In this document: positions 33,644-44,919 of the stretch, in pieces | How positions within the stretch are numbered: the first letter of the stretch is position 1 | How the letters are laid out: each line of letters opens with the position of its first letter | Source of the DNA: Ianthella basta | Lineage: Eukaryota > Porifera > Demospongiae > Verongiida > Ianthellidae | Reading direction: 5' to 3' | Assembly (NCBI GenBank): GCA_964019415.1 | Contig: OZ025875.1 | Coordinates: forward strand, 1,991,001-2,055,000 | DNA length: 64,000 bases | Made by a program: the position numbers and the translations under genes | The notes under the pieces: generated by a model | The model's input: only the letters and a program-made list of their open reading frames with translations | Database searches by the model: none | Told to the model about the DNA's origin: nothing

Positions 33644-33849
33644 TCATGCATGGCTACTTTCCTAGCTTAATCATTGCTTATTTGGTAAACAATGCATGCC
33701 TTTACAGTTTATTATTTGTTACCTACCTTAGCCAAACAGACATCTGTTACCTTTAGCCAATCACAACCATGCACTAGCTCGTAATACCATTGGTCAGCGT
33801 TTGCTATGTAACTGGTCTCACACTGCTGTGTCTTTAGTTTTGTACGCAG

Positions 33850-33878
33850 TTGACAAAGGCCTACGTGGCCGAAACGTC
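33850..33878 (+). ncRNA. Degenerate hammerhead-like motif in PLE end
   Basis: TTGACAA, GGCC-TACGT-GGCC stem, GAAAC-GTCC. The stem and GAAA are kept, but the CTGATGA box has changed, including the core G, so cleavage activity is unlikely. The mirror motif is at 33073-33101 on the minus strand. PLEs are known to carry hammerheads in their terminal repeats. Confidence 0.5.
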
Positions 33879-34115
33879 CTGCATCGATTGTTATTGATTC
33901 TGCTACGTATATGCTCATGATCAGTTCGCCCGGTAATATAGGGGCTGCCGCAGGCAGCCCCTAAAAAGGTGTAAAATAGCGGCCATATTGGCTGCTTCCA
34001 GTTATAACTACCCTGTGCATCTGTTGTGTACCTTACACGAGGTCTGCGCAGGTGCTGTTATATAGCATTCGTAACTGCTTACTGAAGATTCCTTCTTACG
34101 TAGCACAATTAATTT

Positions 34116-34116
<1 letters not shown>

Positions 34117-34183
<67 letters not shown>

Positions 34184-34198
34184 CACGCGCGCGCACAC
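34117..34198 (-). repeat. (CA)n microsatellite
   Basis: About 40 CA units ending in a mixed CACGCGCGCG run. Confidence 0.95.
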
Positions 34199-34389
34199 AG
34201 TTTTAGCACTCAATCATTACTAAGCGGTCGACAGGTTACAACAACAGAGGAGTCACTTCAAAGGTAATGTAAGCCAGTCTTGATATTCAAAAACAATTTA
34301 AGTTGCACATGGCACATCAGGTGACATCAAAGTGATGCTAGTGATATATGTACGGTAAAGCCTATATAGGGTGAAGATACAAGAGGTAC

Positions 34390-34553
34390 ACATTTCCGTT
34401 TCCACCCCCGCGAGCGCATCCGTAGGCTAGCTCTATAAAATGCCTCCCGTCGCACAGTCTTATTATGAACTCCAGTGCGCGTAGCGCATCATCTGGCAGG
34501 TACTGAGCCGTAGTCTTTGCTTGTGAGTAAAGGCACTCTCTCTCGGATGTAGG
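34390..34553 (+). promoter_or_regulatory. Promoter/5'UTR of the main adhesion GPCR
   Basis: Conserved with 26785-26969, including CACATTTCCG, CCACCCCCGCGAGCG and TTTGCTTGTGAGTAAAGGC. A TATA-like CTCTATAAAATG lies at ~34431, only in this copy; the other copy reads CTACAAATATTG at the matching place. Conservation of non-coding bases up to the ATG supports promoter/UTR status. Confidence 0.5.
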
Positions 34554-34711
34554 ATGGGTCTCCTACTTCCCATTCACATAATTGCAGGTGAGAAAACAAC
34601 GCTTTATTACCTTCACTGTCCAATGATCAATTTCACTGGCTTCGAATTCATGACAACAGATTTCACCTTTCCCTTCCACAGGACTTCTCAGCTGTGTTCA
34701 AGTGGCAGTAG
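34554..34711 (+). CDS. Signal-peptide exons 1 and 2 of the GPCR
   Basis: Exon 34554-34587 (MGLLLPIHIIA+G) ends at GTGAGA. Exon 34682-34711 follows a TTCCACAG acceptor and adds LLSCVQVAV, ending phase 1 at GTAAGC. Joined they give a hydrophobic 21-residue leader, which then joins in phase to 36743. The split after 11 codons is why no long frame is seen here. Confidence 0.7.
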
Positions 34712-37700
34712 GTAAGCTAGAGGCACGCTGGCCACTTCACCTATCATAGAGTAGCTATAACGTACCAAATTTGGGACAGCCTCCTACTCGGGATGTCGAC
34801 TTCAAACAAGAACAAATTGTAACTCGCGACGAGCCTACAATTGGCATACGTTAGCGGGACGGACTCTTGAGTCATGCACCTTACAGCCCATTTAACCGAA
34901 GGTTAAACAAGGTTAATGTCCAGAACAACAAGCCCTCAAGCTCGTGCGCTCCCTCGGCTGCGGTGCTGCCAAGTTAACGCAATCCCAGTGAGCTCAAGCA
35001 ATAACGTTTTTGAATCCAATAGACCGTCGTCACATAACTCACGGTCCTTAGCGACGGCTCATTCGCTTGGTAACAGCTACTGAAGCAACTCCCACCCACC
35101 TACCACTCACTCCCTTGCATTTGTCGTCTAGATAGCTATCACATACACGCCAAAACGAGTTGCAGCATGTGGTTTAATACGACATTTTCAAAGCACATTT
35201 GTATGGGAAATCCAAGTTATTTGGAGAGTAGACTTTACATGACTATCCTTTCTTCATGGTTGCTTGGCAACTACATTTGCAGTTAATTGGAATCTTTCAG
35301 TTGCTTGGTAACCATGTCTGAATTTGAATAGGCTTGGCGGCTAGGTGACCATGTTACGTCAGGCTTTGAATGGTCCCATATATGGAACTGTACCACAATA
35401 TCATTAGATGGGGTTGTTGAGTGGTACTCACAACCCATAAAACAATTATTGCTGCATAACCTGACCTTCTGCCAACTCATTGTATAATTATACACATGGG
35501 TTAAAGGTATCCCTTCCTATAGAGCTTGGCTGGGAGATGCAGCAAAGGTACAGTTGTAGTTAGCTGCATACATGTATGCATCAGCTGTTACCATATGTTC
35601 CCTATAATTATTTGCTATGCAATTTGCATGCATTTGCATTTGCATTGCAAGAATGCAATTTGCTAAATTGCATTCTTGCAATTAATTACTAATCACGAGC
35701 ACTCATTCAAATTCATGTCAAATTCAAATCCAGTCAATCAGGCCAGACTCAAGCTGGCCTGTGGTTCCCATCACTGAGGCACAATTGACATCCTGCACCA
35801 CCACCGACAGTCTCTGGATGAGGTAAGTGGTTGCTGCCTCCCCTCCCCGTGGTCTGGGTCATCCGGTGGCCCAGTTCTTTGAGGAGTGCCTTGGTGCATG
35901 GGCTAAACACTTTGGTTGTCTCCTCCGCGACCGTGGGGAAGAGATGAGTGGTGCTGGCAGAATAGGATGGAGCAAAAATGTCCTGGCAGATGTAAAAAAT
36001 AATACACAAAAGCTGAATATCGTTATGATTTGAGTATTCTCATCAGATTTAGAAAAGATCAGAAATGCTACTTGGGTGGGACTCCAGAGACATGCCTGCC
36101 TTGTCCTTCACTGAGCTCATCTCAAGGTGGTATGGTCAGGGTGTGCCCCTGTTCGGAGGGTACTAGGAGAGTTAATGACTCAGATCCATGACTGCTTTAT
36201 GTGCATGAGCTGTTGAAAATGCTGTTCTAACCACAATGCATCAAGCACAGAATGTGTTGTTGGTACATTTCCCCTTGCATGGGCTGTATACCATATTAAT
36301 TTGGGTTTCTGCATACTTAAAACCTCCAAAACTATCTAAATGCAAATTGTTTTCAGAAATTAATTTTCAATTTGAAATGTTCATGCAGTATGTGATGGAG
36401 TGCTTCAATATTTGAATAATGCTATTTGCCTTGATTAATGTAGCACTGCACTTTGTATAATACACATCACTAATTCTTAACTGGAAGGTGCCATGCAATT
36501 AAGTTGTGCAAGTCCTAATGTATGCACTGGTTTGTGCAATTAAATGCATACAGGAAGTACTGAGAATTTCCACTAGAAAGAAGACTTTCAGTGATTAAAT
36601 TTGAACTGGAAGTTACATTAAATATGTTATTAGCTTCCCCCTTTGTGTATGTACCTAGGTTATCATGCAAAATATGCAATAACTGTTGTATAGTTTGTTT
36701 ATATTTAAAGCGCCTGTCATGTCTATATCTCTCTCTGTTCAGCTACTTCTGAATTAGTACCCTTTAACCTGATCCTGCTTCCAGGAAGTGTCCTCAATGA
36801 CAGCATCACATTTACCCCTCAGAACCTCAGTAATGGTGTCCAGTTCTATGAGCTGCAGCAGTCAGCTCCTAGTTCGAAAAACTTAAGGTGTTTCCGTGGA
36901 ACAAGAATGACTACTATCGTGTTGCACAACTTTGTGCCTGGTACCCAGTACATTTTCTCATTGAGGAATTGCACGGACAGAATTAATGAAATTTGTTCTG
37001 GCTGTGTATCATACAGTGATCCGCTCACCTTGTACACTGCTGATGGTGAGGAGTTTATGAGCTCTCATTACTATCGTAAAGGCTAATGCTGGAATGAAGA
37101 GAATGAACATAATTTGCTTTCAGTTTCTTCTTCTTTCACTCTCACTTCAGTACCCTTGATGCCTCAGAATGTCAGTGCCATCAGCACTGGTTCTACCATT
37201 GTGTCAGTGACCTGGAAGGAGCCTGCTGTATTTTTCCGTGAGCACCTTATGCCACTGTTAATTGCATGCAATAGCAATCCTAAGTGAAATACACTAATGC
37301 AATGACATGCAGAACATTCTCAGTTGGTGACCAAAATTTCATCCAACAGAATGTATCAGTGATTCCAGTGGCTAATCTCACTTTACCACAGCCTAAATGC
37401 TGTATGTTGTTGTCTGGAGCAAATTTGGCTGATGTTAAGTGCATAGTTAGATAGCTAGGATGTGCAGGCAGCTAGGGATGGTAGTCAATAGAAATGTTGG
37501 CTTTGCTAATACTTTAACGTTACTAATTTTAACAGGTACAATTTTTAGTTTGAATACTCCAGGATTTGATTGGTTCTCTAAATTGTAGCGATTTTCAAGT
37601 TTTGTATGTATTAATGTTTTATTGCATTCATTTTTGTGTGCAATGTTGAGCAACTTTTCACTGCTTGCTAAATTGCTCAAGCTATGTTAAGGATGGTTTC

Positions 37701-40700
37701 TGTGTGTATTATAATTAGCAAATTTGGAAGACTAACTTTACTAGACTAAATTTATGCAGATCCAGTTGAGTAAATATACGAACCCAGCAATAATATATGA
37801 CATCAAGGTGATTGGCCAACAGCCACAACAGTTATATATGGCTACTTGTAGCGGGAAAGAAAGGATCTGTTCGTGGCAGTTCAGTATAGGTGCGTCTAAT
37901 AACCATGACACAATACAAAGTAATGTGAAGGCTTTGGGTACAAAACCAGACTGTCCCAGAGCCAGACACAGACAGCTGGGACAGAGGAGACAAGGATAGC
38001 CTGGTTGGTGAAGACACAGACAGACAGCTTGGTGATAGCTCAATCAAAGAATATGCAGACAAGGAAGTATTGGAGACAGATGCGTTAAGCAGGATTTTAC
38101 CCAGGAATTTACTGTATGGACATTTTGTAACAATTATGGCATTGCTCGTAGTCTGGCGCGCTAAATTTGCTAAAATGAATACCCATAGATACCTGTTAAA
38201 ATTGGTCACCTTGCAGACACATAGCTTCACCATCCCTCCTTGCCTGTACTATGCTCTCAGACTGACAAGTTTGCACCAGACGGCTACATTGTGTATGACA
38301 TGTATGTAGCTAAAATTTGAGTTTACTCAATAGCATCACCACCATTTCTGGTTGGAATAGAGTAAATAATATGTATTCTGCACTGTTTGTTAGCTGATAG
38401 TTTCTCCTATAGCTCAGAACAACAACCTGACCACTTATGAGGTGCAGTACCGAGGAGTAGCCACTCCTAATAATGTGAGTGGAGCTTTCTTTGAAGCAGT
38501 CACTGAACCTGCTGGGATGATGTTGTCCTATGACATTCTTGGTCTGATGGCCTACTCTACCTACAATGTGTCTGTGAGAGCAACAAACCAGTATGGAGTG
38601 GGAAACTTTAGTGAGGAAGTGACTGTGCAGGCAGAGGAGGTAGCTCGAGGTTGGTTACAAGCTTTCTATTGTACAAGTAATGTCTAGTCCTGCCTCAAAC
38701 ATGCAATAATAAACTGAGAGATATGGTATGCATTTGTCTAGCCAACTGATGTGTGAGCCTGTGTACAGAATGCAGATCTCGAGCATCCTGAATGCAATTT
38801 CATGCCAGTAGCTGATTCCTTACAATGGCTATGACTACATTCTGTGAATGTGTTGTAGTGATCATGCAGCACTCGTATCTCATTCACTACTCCTCTTTAC
38901 CAAGATGGCTGTCCTGAACTGCCTGACTCACCCTGTGGTAATGTTGGTCCAGTGACTTGGCCTCAGACTGAGATAGGCCAGGTAGCCTCAGTCCAATGCC
39001 AGTGTGGGTTAGATGACCCACTGATCCAGCAACTGACTGGCACTCGGAGATGTGGTGGGAGGTATGAAACTGGTGCAGTGTGGGAGGAGCCACAGTGTGA
39101 GAGCTGCAGTTTCAGCAAGACGAGGAGAATGCTTTGTGCACTTGCTGAGGTTGGTTGATTCATTGGACAGGTGGTTATGAGACAGATTAGAGATATACAT
39201 TGGCTATGGACATCTCATGTGCATGTTACCGGATTCCGATTCGGCCATTTTCTTGGTCTATCCATGCATATGATGCCACTCTCTATAGATTGATAGCCCA
39301 GCCCAGCTTGCCGCCATTCTGGTGAATATAACTGGTTCTGGTAGTGCTGAGATTGAGAGTGCAGATGTCTCCCTCATTGTGGGGCTGCTGGAAATTATCA
39401 CACAATCCACTGAAGACCTACAACAGGAGGATGTGAGTGGCTAAATCCTCTGATGGCTAGTCAATGTCATTCTTCACTATTGTTGCTGTTGGTTGTATTC
39501 TGCATGTTGTAGGTTCAGATGGATGTCCTCTTGATTGTGAGCAATGTTCAGCAAGTGCCTCCTGACCAGCTGGCAGCCAGTCAGGAATAGACAGATTCAT
39601 CAAACAGGTTTGTGCATGCTCTTGCAAGGGTAACCTTAACCAGCTGACAGTAAGGGTAACTGCTTGTTTATTGTGATTTTGGTGCACTTACAGAATTTTA
39701 AGGATTGTGGATGATGTACTGAATGTTGTTGAGGTGGCTCTTGAAAAACCTTTTGAGTTTGCTGCTCCATACTTTGGTGCTCGAGTTGAGGAGCCTCCTG
39801 AAAATCTAGATGATGAGAAACTCTTTGCCCCTGATTTAGGAGCCTTGTTGAGCCAAGTAATGACCAGTACTGCAGCAAGCATGCAGATGGAAGATATGCC
39901 AGAAGTGCCATCTGCTGCAATTTCTCTCTTGTCGACTCTTCTGAGAGGTGACAATGGAACAAGACGACTTATATCAACATCAGTGTTTGTACGTGATTCT
40001 CTGTTTCAAGAATGGACTAGTATGACAATGGACAACCGCACCAGAGAGATTGTTGGAAGCATTGTAGTTGATATATCTTTGCGGTCAGGTGGAAAAGTAA
40101 TTCCAATTGCTGCACCTCCAAACAGCAATGTAGTGCGGCCACGCTTCACTAAAACAATGGTAAGCTGTTACAAATGAGAACATGAGAATTACAATACTGC
40201 AGACTGTGTGTTCTAGCACTGCTTGTTGTCTCTTCTCACATTCAGCTTGCTAGAGAGGAAGGAAGCAACACAAGCTGTCGATTTTGGAACTTTACAGCTG
40301 ATGGTGAGCTACGTAGTCAGATTCATGCATAGGAATTGCTCACTCGGCCTGTTTATGACAGTGTGCATTAACTGTATAGGTATAGTGCATTCCGATTTCT
40401 CAACTATATGTGCATATCTTCCTATAATGCAGGTGGTTCTGGTGCATGGGACAACCATAACTGCAGAGTGCTCAATGAAACTGCACAGGAAGTGGAGTGT
40501 GGCTGCGATCATCTCACTCACTTTGCCATTCTGCTAGTGAGTGACCGACAACTTCCATAAAATAATGCCAGCAGTACACTTCTTACCATGAATGGTGTAA
40601 TGCATGGGCTGTTCTTGCATGCCATCCTCAGTGTGCATAGTCTTATATATAGCAACTTTCCCATTACCAGGCTGTTCTTCTTTCCTGTTACCATGCAAGT

Positions 40701-43700
40701 ATTCCGCTTGCCTCACAGTGTCCTTCCTTTCCACTTCTCATTGGTAGGACATCACCCCTGACTCACCAACAATGTCTACTCCAGCTAGTACTGCCCTTGA
40801 AGGAGTGTCTTACATTGGCACTGTACTCTCCATCATTGGCCTCATCATTGTTATCATCACCTATCTTGGAGAGGAGTGAGTACTGTGTTACTAGAGCATA
40901 TAATATATGCAACTAATTGCTAGGGTATGAAGCCATTCTTCTGTACAAATGTCTATGCATAAGTACATACATATGTGGGCACACCCTGTGGTGATGGAAG
41001 CAGGAAGTAATTATTCAGTGTGTTGCTAGGTGTAACCAATTGCTGGTGTATGTGAAAGCCATTCTTAACATGTGTACAGATGCCTATGCATGTCAGTACA
41101 TAATTATATATGTGGTTGCCCCTGTTGTAATGAAAGCAGGAAGTAATTATTAGGAGACAGCATACCGTGTAAGCTCTGATTTCCGCCGGACTTTATTTTT
41201 ACAAATTTGGTGAGACCGTTGGCATTTGCAAAAAATGTATACTCGTGAATATTTCGTGCTTTACTGTTCTAGTATTTAAATACATTGCAAATAACACCAA
41301 TATAACTGAAAAATGATAGAATAGAGATTCATTACCACGTCTGGACATTGATAAAGGGGGATTTCTTGAGCGTTAAACACGTGGTACACTTTTTTACCAA
41401 AAGGCAAAACATTTCGGCCCTAAAAGGGCCTTCTTCAGTTGCACAAGAGTACAAAACAGAACATGTAGGAAAAAAAGGCAACAGCAGAATAGATAGGGGA
41501 TGGCAAGTGCACAAGTGACAGGACCTGATGTGTATGAATAAAATTAATAAAATAATTTAATGCCAATGCCATGAACTCAGGCCCTGGTTTGTCGCTGAAC
41601 CCTTGCTGGGCTGCCTCAAGGTCGCCTTCCCACCCCCCCCCCCCCCCCCCCCACAATAGTGACAGGCACTGATGGCATCATGACTACAATTTCAATTTAT
41701 TGACATTAAATTACATACATTTTTACAATACAATTACAATACTTTTTATAGCTAAGCTGAAGCACGCTTAGTCTCAACCATAGGGCAATGGTGCAGGCAT
41801 TATACCTTATTTCTTTATAATCCTGGAGCTCAAAGTGTGGGCTAGCACCTAAGTGTTCCGCGCTAATCCAGCAAGAAACAGCATCCGGAAGCCAACCGTG
41901 CAGTATTTATAAAATGATGAAGTAACTAAAAACAATTCTGTCTGAATTGAAATTTGCTTCCACATGCACAGACACATGCAATAGGGGAAATGGTGATGAG
42001 CATGAATGCGACTTTTAATTACCACAAACGGTTGAGTTTACCTTTCTAGAAGTTGTTTTCATGCCAATTAAGTCAATGAGTTCCACGTTGCTATTTCCTG
42101 CACCTGCTCACACCTCACAATGAAATGTAACAAATGAACCTTATTTGAATGCAGTGCACTGTGATCATTTGCTGAAAGTTGATTGACTGTCACATATTAT
42201 AACACACTATAAAAAGTACAGAGACTAGAAGCAATCAAAGTTTTCTATAATAATAGTAGGGTTGTAGGGATGGAATAAAAATGACAGAAACAAGTATTAC
42301 TAAATGCTGCTACACTGTGACACATTAGCAATGGTCCTTACATGCAGGAATGAAGCACCATCCTTGAATGTAGGGACCATTGTTAGTGCTTTGCTGTGCA
42401 GCAGGATTTACTCGTTTCTGTGATTTTATGCCATCCTACGTCCTTACTATTATTGTAGAATTTTTTATTATTTCTAGTTTCTGTACATTTTACAGTGTGT
42501 AGCTAGCTAGCTAGCTCAGTTGTAGCTGGATAGCTACTAACCTGCAACCATAGGACATTGGTGTAAGTGTTGGACCTTTTTTCTGTAATCTTGGAGCTTA
42601 AGGTGTGGTGTAGCTCCTAGGTTCTGCAGTAGCCTACTGAAAAGACTGCAGAAACAGTATCTATAAAAGCTATATACATAACTGTGCAGTATAAGTAAAA
42701 ATGGTGGGGAAATGCACAATTAACTGTGACTTTCCTTCAAACAGAATGCAAGCTATCTTTGGCCAAGGCTAGCTACGTACTCACGTCCAAACAGACATAC
42801 GACAATATTGCTAGGGTATCGAGCTAACTAAACTTTCTAGCCTATTTCATGGACTACACTTCTATATCTGTCATCCATCCAACACACTGTAATAGCCAAA
42901 ATTCAGAGTATCTCCTGTTTCTTCTTCAAGACTGCTCACACAACAGCAGTTTTGAGCAAGCTGTATGTGTTCCCACCATTCCAATGGTCCTGTAGTTAAA
43001 TCCATTTGCAATTGGTAAGATTTCAGTTATTGTATACATTCATTTGAATGGCTTGCAAAATACTATTCTTTGTTTAAGCTATAGTTGTTCCTATTATTTC
43101 TGGTATTTTCTGCATAGATGTGAGCCTAATAGATTAAAAATGTGCATGGATGTTATTTGTAATAGTGTGCACGAAAGCTGTTTGATATCATCTCTACCTT
43201 CATACTCGTTTACTCCACCCACAATCAGGAGCTTGAAAGAGGTTGTCCATGCAAAGCTGCTGATCAACCTCTGCTTTGCTCTGTTGGGACTGTATGTCAC
43301 CTTCATCATCAGCACTGTCTCAACTGGTGTACCTGTGCTCTGTGGAGTGGTCTCTGCTCTCATGCACTACTTCTTTCTGGCTGTGTTCTTCTGGATGGCA
43401 GCAGAAGCCATTCATTTACACAGGAAGTTGGTGACTGTGTTCAAGCCAGACATCACCAGCTATGTCGCTATTGCCATGGCAATATGCTGGGGTAGGTTGG
43501 TGCATGGGAAGAGGGAGAGTAACATAATAACTTGCATTTTCTTTGTATCGTATTGCCTTCATGTGCAATCCTACCTTCTACAGTGGTTCCAGCTTTCATT
43601 GTGGTGTTCTCCTTGGCTCCATACTACCACAACTACATTCAAACAAGATTGTAAGGAGCTTGACAGAATACTGCTCTGTAATGCCTATGTTCAGTGTTCT

Positions 43701-44182
43701 TAAAGTCGGTGTTTTCTCTCTCTACAAATTGCAGCTGCCGTGTGTATGGATATTCCTTCTATATTGGTCTGCTCATACCATTTGGTGTCATCTACATCAT
43801 GAATTGGGTCATATTCATCCTCATTTTTGCCAGTCTGCTGTGTAGGCCCAATGTTAAGAAGGAGACCAGCAACAGTGAAAACCTTCACAAATTGAAGGAG
43901 AACTTCATGATTGCCCTGGGACTGTCTCTTCTGTTTGGAATGGGCTGGGCCATTGGTCTGCTAGCCACCAGTGATCTTCCTGATGCAGTGCGCTACCCTG
44001 CTGAGTGGGTCTTCACCCTGACTACTGCCTTCCTGGGTGTATACCTGTTCATACTCTATGTTGTGAGGTCTCCAGAAGCACGTAAACTTTGGAAGAGGTG
44101 GCTTCTCTGCCAGTGCAATAGGCTACTCATGGTGTGTCTAGATCTAGTATCAACAGTCCCTGGTCTCGCTTTGGAACAATGA
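34554..44182 (+). CDS. Adhesion GPCR: SP-FN3-FN3-HRM-GAIN/GPS-7TM
   Basis: Built from 15 exons: 34554-34587, 34682-34711, 36743-37045, 37151-37237, 38413-38649, 38905-39149, 39289-39432, 39513-39607, 39694-40159, 40246-40303, 40433-40536, 40748-40875, 43229-43491, 43584-43650, 43735-44182. All junction phases agree and the sum is 2709 bp (902 codons plus stop). Approximate order: signal peptide 1-21, FN3-like 22-122, FN3 122-230, HRM 231-312, GAIN 313-590, GPS cleavage 594|595, TM1 ~620, TM2-TM7 645-870. Family members self-cleave at GPS and signal through G proteins using a tethered agonist. One TAG (39588-39590, codon ~386) interrupts the GAIN region, and a 2-bp shift near 44132 cuts off a longer tail. 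It is either a very young pseudogene or null allele, or it contains sequence errors. The extracellular domain of the 45.5-53.3 kb paralogue is far more decayed. Confidence 0.75.
35750..36010 (-). pseudogene. Retroelement-like ORF fragment
   Basis: An 86-codon minus frame contains KALLKELGHRMTQTTGRGGS, which resembles the conserved L.ELGRR(I/M)...TGD.R..(T/S)FL.QR block seen in invertebrate retroelement-related proteins. A frame change after TGR would continue the similarity. It lies in intron 2 of the GPCR. Assignment is by memory and weak. Confidence 0.3.
36743..37045 (+). CDS. FN3-like ectodomain exon
   Basis: 303 bp, phase 1-1, no ATG, so easily missed. The frame is open for 101 codons, with ITFTPQNLSNG, then VLHNFVPGTQYIFSLRNC (the L-x-P-G-T-x-Y strand-E/F signature of FN3) and C-x(9)-C-x-x-C cysteines. 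NDS, NLS and NCT sequons fit an extracellular location. Acceptor TGTTCAG, donor GTGAGG. Confidence 0.7.
37151..38649 (+). CDS. Second FN3 domain, split over two exons
   Basis: Exons 37151-37237 and 38413-38649, joined at phase 1 (TTC C|CT CAG). Signatures VSVTWKEPA, TTYEVQYRGV, GLMAYSTYNVSVRATNQYGVG. The 3' end may alternatively be 38640 (GAG|GTAGCT), but GAG|GTTGGT at 38649 keeps phase 1. The intron is ~1.2 kb and carries no recognised element. Its twin in the minus-strand gene has the same split point. Confidence 0.75.
38905..39149 (+). CDS. HRM (hormone-receptor motif) exon
   Basis: Acceptor CTTTACCAAG|AT, phase 1 in and phase 0 out. The Cys/Trp pattern fits HRM: CPELPDSPCGN, VTWPQTEIGQ, VQCQCGL, GTRRCGGRYETGAVWEEPQC. 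This ~70-residue domain usually sits just before GAIN in adhesion GPCRs. Donor GTTGGT is weak but in phase. Confidence 0.7.
39289..40159 (+). CDS. GAIN domain exons
   Basis: Three exons: 39289-39432 (helical, AQLAAILVNITGSGSAEIES), 39513-39607 and 39694-40159 (MTSTAASMQM, FVRDSLFQEW, TREIVGSIVVDISL). Junction phases are 0, 2 and 0. The middle exon contains TAG at 39588, where the paralogue at 47679 has GAG (SQE*TDSSNR versus SQGETGSSNR). Exon skipping would not rescue because its 95 bp is not a multiple of three. Confidence 0.7.
40246..40536 (+). CDS. GPS autoproteolysis motif exons
   Basis: Exons 40246-40303 and 40433-40536. All hallmark residues are present: SCRFWNFTADG, GAWDNHNCRV, ECGCDHLTHFAIL. 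Cleavage is expected between Leu and Thr in HL|T. The four Cys and both Trp of the GPS are intact, so this part is under or recently under selection. Confidence 0.85.
40748..44182 (+). CDS. Seven-transmembrane exons
   Basis: Four exons: 40748-40875 (linker and TM1, VLSIIGLIIVIITYLGEE), 43229-43491 (TM2 LLINLCFALLGLYV, TM3 MHYFFLAVFFWMAAEA, TM4 start), 43584-43650 (TM4-ECL2, FIVVFSLAPYYHNY) and 43735-44182 (ECL2 Cys, TM5 NWVIFILIFASLL, TM6 LSLLFGMGWAIGLLA, TM7 TTAFLGVYLFILYVV). The family-B2 features LHR after TM3 and GMGWAIGLL in TM6 are recognisable. The intron before TM2 (2.35 kb) holds PLE remnants and a local duplication. Confidence 0.8.
41340..41460 (-). mobile_element. PLE end remnant with hammerhead-like motif
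   Basis: On the minus strand CTGAAGA, AAGGCCC-TTTT-AGGGCC hairpin, GAAATGTTTT follow one another in the hammerhead order. No endonuclease frame is next to it. In the TM1-TM2 intron of the GPCR. Confidence 0.4.
41631..41653 (+). repeat. Poly-C tract
   Basis: About 20 C. A similar C tract followed by (CCA)n lies at 53970-54006. Assembly here may be unreliable. Confidence 0.9.
41750..42680 (+). repeat. Local duplication within the TM1-TM2 intron
   Basis: 41770-41920 (CAACCATAGGGCAATGGTG.., CTGGAGCTCAAAGTGTGG) is repeated diverged at 42540-42680 (CAACCATAGGACATTGGTG.., TTGGAGCTTAAGGTGTGG). Non-coding. Confidence 0.55.
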
Positions 44183-44637
44183 CTTCTGCCATTACGTCCT
44201 TGTGGGGAACTTTGAAACGTGGCACACCGAGGAAGGCTGGCAAAAACACTGACACTCTGACACACAACACAACTGCTGAAAAAGCTAATCTACACTCTTT
44301 CTCTAGTCCTACTGGAAGATTGCCAGACATTGCTTCCCCTTGTGTTGAGCAATCTTCTGTGATTGAGAATATCTCTGCCGGGGCCGCATCCCCCTATTTG
44401 CCACCAGTTGAGGTTGAGTTAACGTTGGTCCGTAGATTGAACCCAGGCGCACCATCCAACAACGAGGAACCGGTAAAAGTGGACATTGATACTGAATTCA
44501 TCACTGAAACCATGAGTTTCCATGACAACTCCTCCTTGTTGGGCTTTAATGCTCTCTCTGCTCAGCAAGACCCAGTTCCAACTGGCACAGATAGAGATTG
44601 CTACACAGTCCAGAGCAAGGAGACTGAAGGGCTCTGA
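44134..44637 (+). CDS. C-terminal cytoplasmic tail in the +2 frame
   Basis: The 7TM frame stops at 44182, but the frame two bases over stays open from at least 44134 to TGA at 44635. It is Ser/Thr- and acid-rich with no membrane segment, as expected of a receptor tail. Deleting one GT from the GGTGTGT run at 44131-44137 would join the two frames, so a recent GT slip (or sequencing error) probably cut the tail. Alternatively the short tail is genuine. Confidence 0.45.
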   Translation: MSRSSINSPWSRFGTMTSAITSLWGTLKRGTPRKAGKNTDTLTHNTTAEKANLHSFSSPTGRLPDIASPCVEQSSVIENISAGAASPYLPPVEVELTLVRRLNPGAPSNNEEPVKVDIDTEFITETMSFHDNSSLLGFNALSAQQDPVPTGTDRDCYTVQSKETEGL

Positions 44638-44919
44638 CACTATAGTCCATTGTAACTGCACCTATACTGTATATTCTCAGTGTGACATAGAATGCACTAT
44701 GCTAAACAGCACCATGCAACACGTACATCTAGGCTGTAGTGTCATGTAGTGAGATTTTCAGTATATACATACAGTGATTCCTGTATAGCCTTAAGGTGTG
44801 TGCTTGTAGTTTGTAGTCCTTGGTCAGTGGATGCCAAATGATTGGTGATTCGAATGTGTGAACCTTCAACTGAATACAACAGTGACTGGAACACAGTGGT
44901 GGCAGAACATGATTGGGCT

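Larger units (their letters stand above)
32988..33934 (+). mobile_element. Penelope-like element, 5'-deleted, inverted ends
   Basis: A 947-bp insertion flanked by a perfect 13-bp direct repeat AATATAGGGGCTG (32975-32987, 33935-33947). It starts with a 32-bp leader, then an inverted repeat of 111 bp that is identical at both ends (33020-33130 and 33824-33934). Between the ends is a GIY-YIG endonuclease frame. It interrupts a copy of the ~230-bp element whose uninterrupted version is at 30096-30325. Reverse-transcriptase core is missing, so it is non-autonomous. Confidence 0.85.
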
